Shown: positions 58,901-64,000 of the stretch, one piece after another
Layout: the number at the start of each line of letters is the position of its first letter
Position numbering within the stretch: the stretch's first letter is position 1
NCBI RefSeq assembly: GCF_001659605.2
Contig: NC_035164.2
Span: forward strand, 4,109,870-4,173,869
Direction: 5' to 3'
Origin: Manihot esculenta
Lineage: Eukaryota; Streptophyta; Magnoliopsida; Malpighiales; Euphorbiaceae
Length of the DNA: 64,000 nucleotides
Notes under the pieces: generated by a model
Told to the model about the DNA's origin: nothing
Seen by the model: the letters and a program-made list of their open reading frames with translations, nothing else
Database searches by the model: none
Translations under genes and position numbers: made by a program

Positions 58901-61739
58901 AGAATCGAATTTAGGATCAGGGGATTATTCTTGGGCATCAAATTATGCTTTGATGCTGGACAGGGACCGATGGAGGTTGCCATTTATAAATAAACTTTTT
59001 CTTTTTCACGAGAAAATTAGTGTATTTTTTTATTTTAAAAAATATATTAAAACATTTGATATTTTAAAAAATATATTAATTAATTATTTTCTTAATTTTT
59101 ATTATTAAATATTTTACCATTTAATTTTTATAATTTTAAAAAATATATTAATTAATTCTTTAATTTTATAAAAATCTACTAATTAATTTTTTAAATTATA
59201 TTAAAATTTTTTTATAACATTTAACTATTAAAATTACTAAAAAATTAATTAGTAAATTTTTAAAATTTAAAAATTAATTAATAAATTTTTTATACTATAA
59301 AAATTAAATAGTGATTTTTATTTTTTTTTTCATGACTTTTCATCATTTTACTACAATTAGGAAACTTCATAGTGTACATCACTCAGTGAGATTATATGGA
59401 ACTTATAAATATTTAAAATTTTAAATATTTATGTATTTAGTTAAAATATTTAAAAGTAACTGATAAATCAATCCTCGACATATTTACTAATAAATAGTTT
59501 ATAAGTATATTTATTAAAAAATATTAAATAAAATTATGATAAATTTTAAAATTAAATGAGAAATCAAACAAACTTATAAATTTAATACTTATAAACATTA
59601 AAATAATTAAATTGAACTTATAAATCCACAAAATATTTAAATAATCTAACTCATTATCTATAAAAATAATACTTGATTTATATCTAATTATTTTTAATTT
59701 TAAATTATTTGATCTATTATTCATTAAATTTATATTTTTTAAAATTAAATTATTTTTTAAAATTTAAATAGTTCATAAAACTCATTAATTAATAAAATAT
59801 TATTCATAAAACACTTTTATTTATAAAAATTTAAAATTTATTTCTCTAAATTTAGATTATTTAACAAATAATTTTAATTATGTAAGTAAATTAAAAACTA
59901 ATTAAGTGAGATAATTACTTTTTAATAATAAAAATAGCATATGAAATTAAATTATGCAATAAATGAATAATTTTAGAAAAAAATTAGGAGTTGAAATTTT
60001 AAAAATGAAAAATAAATTTTTTAGATAGAAAAGAAGAGAGAATGAGATGAATAAAATAAAATGAATTATTAAAATTAAATAAATTAAATAATATTAAAGC
60101 GAATAAATATTTATTTGACATAAAAATTAAAGAATTTATTTTTATAACAAAATTGTTTAATTGAGTAATTTTAGAATAAAGATTAACTAAAAATTTTTTT
60201 GAATATACACAAATTTAGTGGTAATTTTTTCTGTTATAGGTAAAACTACTTAAATATTCCTATATAATTTGAAATTTTTTAAGGGTTCATAACCCCTTGG
60301 CCCCTTCGACTCCGTTACAGTTTGACAGGTAATTTATTTTGGACTTAGCATATATTTACATTATTTTTAGGATAACATTCGATATACATATAATTTTTGG
60401 AATATATTTAAGTGGTCACCCATTACGTAGCTCTGTATATATATATAACTAATATTTTATTTGCTTTTAAATCAATATTATTGTTATAGATTTTAAAATA
60501 TCAGAATTGCTATTATTTTATTTTCTCATAATTGAAATATCAACGTTCTATATAGGAAACATGTTATTAAGATTTTATTTATTATATTTATAATTATAAA
60601 TTAATTATTTTAGCAGTGATATCTTATCAAAATTTGTATTCAACTTAATATATTAATTGAATTATATTGTATTTATTCAGTTGATTTATTTTATTTTATT
60701 TCTATTTATTATTTATTTATTTGTTCACCCAATAAATTATATTTACTTTTTTTTGAAATGAAAATTGTATTTACCTTTATATTTTTAATATTACATATAT
60801 TTTTTTTGGTGATCCACTCCTAACGGTTTATACTTTATAATATTATCCTTTTTTCTATTTCATCAATTTCAGAGTACAGTGAAAATCGGATCAATTTTAA
60901 GTTTTTAGTAACTTTTTATAATTTTGAAAGATGATATATAAATTATACGATCAATAAATATATTTTTAGTAACTTTTTATAATTTTGAAAGATGATATAT
61001 AAATTATACGATCAATAAATGTATTTTGATTGGTGTATATATATATATATATTTTTTGATTTTCATAAGTAAAAATAGTAATGTAAATATATTATAATTT
61101 AAAGCCATCGATTATTTCTTTCATGTTTTAATATTTTGAAATTATAACATATTATATATATTTATTATGTGTATATTTGGAGAAAATTTTATCAATTTTT
61201 CTAGTCATATCTTTCTGCAGACTAAAAAGTAATATGCTGTATATGATTAAATTTAAAATAAATTTAAATATAAAATTAATATCTATAATAAATTTAGACT
61301 AAATACACATTACACAAATCTATTAATATTAATAATTATTTAAATAAAAATTAAATATTTGATAACAATATTTTTATTTTTTTATATTTTCATTTAGAAA
61401 GTATAATTTAAATATATTATAAAAATATTAAAACTTTTAAAGTAAAATCATTAATGAAAAGCATATTTTATATAAATTATTATTTTTAAAAAATATAGAT
61501 TATTAATTAAAATATATAAAATTAAACATATTCATTGGACAATAACATGGAGATCAGATTATCTTCAAATAGTTTAAAATATATTCTTATTCTAATTTGA
61601 TTTGAGATGAATTCATGTATGAAAAATAAAAATTGAATTTGAGTTTTCTAATTAAATATATTTAATAAAAATTGAACTTGAGTTTAAAACATATTCTAAT
61701 TTAATTTCTCTTAACTCCTAACTTTCTATTTTTTTAATT
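58901..61739. other. Very AT-rich intergenic DNA
   Basis: No coding or element structure was found apart from a 61-bp tandem duplication at 60902-61023 (TTTTTAGTAACTTTTTATAA... twice), a TA run near 61037-61050 and stray poly-T tracts. Confidence 0.5.
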
Positions 61740-62290
61740 AAATATAGATTCATTTCATTGATAAAAAGACTCTAAATCCCAATACAATCAACAGATCGAA
61801 TCTCAATACAAGCAAAGAAATAGAGTACAAATAAAAAGCTCAAGGCTCAAAAGATAACCAAAGACCACAAAGACGAATCTAGCCAAAAGATCAAGCGTCA
61901 CCGGAAATAAACCACTGGACCTGACCCTCCGTCACCTAAATCTACCCACACAACCAAAGGAACCCATCCCCAAACTAGGCTTAAGGCAAAACAATAAAGC
62001 AAATCAGTTAAAATCAAGCCTAGCCAAAACAATTGAAGCTATGGAAACAATGTCGGAGCTTGCGAAGAAGGCCACACCACTCGATTGTAACAGATCTGGC
62101 CTTAGGCTTATTAAACAACAAGGGAAGGACCATCATGCAAGACTTCTCTCCATTGCTACTCGTCCATATGAAGCCTAAGAATCAAGAAGCAAGTGTCCCG
62201 GCTGAACATTTTCGGGCCATGATAAAGTTTTCAGACACAAAGCTCCTTGACTTCTTGGTCTTTGGGAGTCTGCCAACGAAGGATAATTGA
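61740..62290 (-). other. Possible LINE 3' fragment, minus strand
   Basis: This GC-balanced patch lies between AT-rich blocks. In minus-strand orientation its end reads CTTTTTATCAATGAAATGAA, like the 3' ends of plant LINE elements (ending near 61740), but no poly-A or target duplication could be confirmed. The plus-strand 85-codon frame (62033-62290) is not recognised. Confidence 0.3.
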
Positions 62291-63224
62291 TCGGTTATGG
62301 TGACACCTATATAAAACATTGTATATAGTCCATCGCTAAGTTGAATGTTCCTTGTAGTTTAATTATTTTCCACTCCCCAAGTTTGTCTCTATTTATGCAA
62401 TATTATACTTTAACAATCTTATATACTTGTACCACTTTTGCTTCATTAAATATATTTGGCAAAATACTTGTTCTGCTCATAGTCATATAAGCTTTTAATT
62501 TTTAAAATAAATAAAATAAATTTTTGAAAAATGTTTTTAAATTTTATAAATAAATCAAATAAAACTTTTTAATTTTCAAAATAAATTAAATGAGTGCTTA
62601 TTTCTAATTTATATATATATTTTAAACTTTAATTAAAAGACATATTTAATTAATTTTAATACTTAAAAGGCTATTTGAACTCTGTATTTTCTCTTAAAAC
62701 AAAAAGCTATGTATTTCCTCTTAAAACAAAAAACTCTGTATTTGAAGTCTCATGTGACAGATGACCATAGCTTTAAGTGTCAAAGAAGGGTTGGTGTTCC
62801 TTTTTTTTTTTTTTACTTTTTTTTTTCCTTTTTGGTGTACAGACTTGCAATTGTTTTATATAGCTTTAGAGACCTGAAATTCAAAGATACGAAGATCCCT
62901 TAGTAGGAAATTTCAACAAAACCCCTTCAAATCAGTTTTTGAAATTAGACATTCAAACGTAAACATTGCAGAAAATTAAGGCAGAGGAGGATTAAAGGCC
63001 AATTCCTTTATTTAAAGATTATACTGACCAATTGCTTTATTTAAGGATAATACATGATGGAAAGAAAAAAAAAAAAAAAAAACTCAGTCACATGGCCTCA
63101 TCAACGAGATAAAACATTCAACTATATAAAGCTGATCTTCTATTCATAAACGCTAAAACTCGGCAGATACTCTGGTGCATACGCAATAGCTACATCCAAA
63201 AGAATACTAAAACTGCAGAGGACA
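62291..63224. other. Intergenic DNA and 3' UTR of the Sec14-like gene
   Basis: AT-rich to about 62950. The final 100-200 bases before 63225 are likely the 3' UTR of the minus-strand gene. Poly-T at 62802-62826 and poly-A at 63066-63080 are simple runs. Confidence 0.4.
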
Positions 63225-64000
63225 CTAGACGGTTTCAGGATCGTGTAATATGCCAACCAAAGCTATAAAAACCCATACCATGAGGACGCCTATTACAGCA
63301 GTTCTCCACATGTGATCCCAGCTCTCATTTATGGGAACATCAGCCCCAAAATTCAGATGTGGTGAGGCCAGATCCTCACCATCACCAATATATTCAGTTG
63401 AATCTATCATGCGAATCTCGTTTATGGCCTGCGACTGTCGCATAGCATGAATTCTAATGGTTGAACATATGTCACATGAGCAGTTGCCTCCTAGATATGA
63501 TGGGAGTTTATGAATATAATCGCAAATAACCTTGTGGTATTTGTTTCCTTCAATTCTCAACTTCTTTCGAGTGGTGGGTTTTAGAACCTGTTCAGCGCCA
63601 CAGAACAGATATAATATAGGCAGAGAAATCAGAGCTTTTTTACAGGACAAGACACCAGCTCAACAACATGCCCCTCCCTCCCCAATAATAATAATAGTAA
63701 TGAAGGAACCTTTTTTTCTCAACAAATTAAAAAAAAGGAGCATATGCTTACCTGAATGAAAGTTTGGGCAATGACTCGAACCACTGGAGGAAGCCGTATA
63801 ACAAGCAAATGGCCAAGACGATTGGGGAAGTTATCTTGCAGAAGTGAAGAGCAGGATCTCACTATCTGCATAGGAAGTCTCAGTGGTGATATTCCATCAC
63901 AATCCACAAGAACTGTAATCTGAGGATTATCCTTGTCAACCAAATGAAGGACTCCATGCTCTACCTGAGAGACTGGAACATTGATGATTACTTGCTGTTA
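63225..64000 (-). CDS. Sec14/CRAL-TRIO-like protein with C-terminal membrane anchor, 3' part
   Basis: Two exons are in the window: 63752-64000 (open at the edge) and the last exon 63225-63587, joined in phase 0, with stop TAG at 63225-63227. The visible protein has about 203 residues. The first part (VIINVPVSQVEHGVLHLVD, ITVLVDCDGISPLRLPMQIV, NRLGHLLVIRLPPVVRVIAQ, then VLKPTTRKKL) has the order and spacing of the second half of a CRAL-TRIO/Sec14 lipid-binding domain. A cysteine-rich linker (GNCSCDICSTIR) follows. A hydrophobic span (AVIGVLMVWVFIALVGIL) near the C-terminus would anchor it in a membrane. Likely role: lipid binding or transfer; the ligand is unknown. The N-terminal part and start are outside the window. 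Confidence 0.7.

Overview
This is a nuclear genomic window from a eudicot plant. The evidence is spliced genes with GT-AG introns, plant-specific proteins (ACR9-type ACT protein, 6 kDa mitochondrial ATP synthase subunit, cytosolic UDP-xylose synthase), AT-rich intergenic DNA, many plant retrotransposon relics and an old caulimovirid fragment. The repeat style and protein sequences would fit the Malpighiales/Euphorbiaceae, but that is a guess.

Layout. 1-3880: the 5' end of a Ty3/Gypsy retrotransposon on the minus strand (broken gag, primer-binding site, 2.25-kb LTR), abutting a decayed caulimovirid movement-protein fragment (3881-4833). 4912-5344: a small element with inverted ends and internal direct repeats. 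5701-5774: tRNA-Val(AAC), minus. 5970-7615: ALY/THO4 mRNA-export adaptor gene, plus, five exons. 9-16 kb: AT-rich DNA with a decayed LINE, a solo LTR with perfect target duplication, and a Stowaway-type MITE. 16226-21612: an 11-exon minus-strand gene for a 355-aa protein I do not recognise. 23-29.4 kb: a decayed Gypsy element of Tat type with a second RNase H and a 3' tandem-repeat tail. 29.4-31.2 kb: a LINE 3' end and a 933-bp PIF/Harbinger-like deletion derivative. 33092-37992: ACR9-like gene, minus, six exons. 40272-40583: intronless histone H4, minus. 41-44.4 kb: two more MITEs, minisatellites and a decayed retrotransposon-type reading frame. 45400-46927: 6 kDa ATP synthase subunit, plus, three exons. 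48271-49209: LINE-tail insertion. 51964-57925: UDP-glucuronate decarboxylase (UXS), minus, 12 exons, with a fold-back element in intron 4. 58.9-62.3 kb: AT-rich. 63225-64000: 3' end of a Sec14/CRAL-TRIO-like gene, minus, running off the window.

The host genes do not form a pathway; they are independent housekeeping loci (mRNA export, chromatin, mitochondrial ATP synthesis, nucleotide-sugar synthesis, amino-acid-type sensing, lipid binding) separated by transposon debris. Exon boundaries were read by hand from GT-AG sites and checked by codon phase: every multi-exon model closes in frame. I found no operon, CRISPR array or convincing new molecular system. The most unusual items are structural: the Harbinger derivative with a duplicated palindromic end, the fold-back element in the UXS intron, the tandem-repeat tail of the Tat-type element, and a stop codon in the ATP synthase gene that is the same whether or not the last intron is removed.
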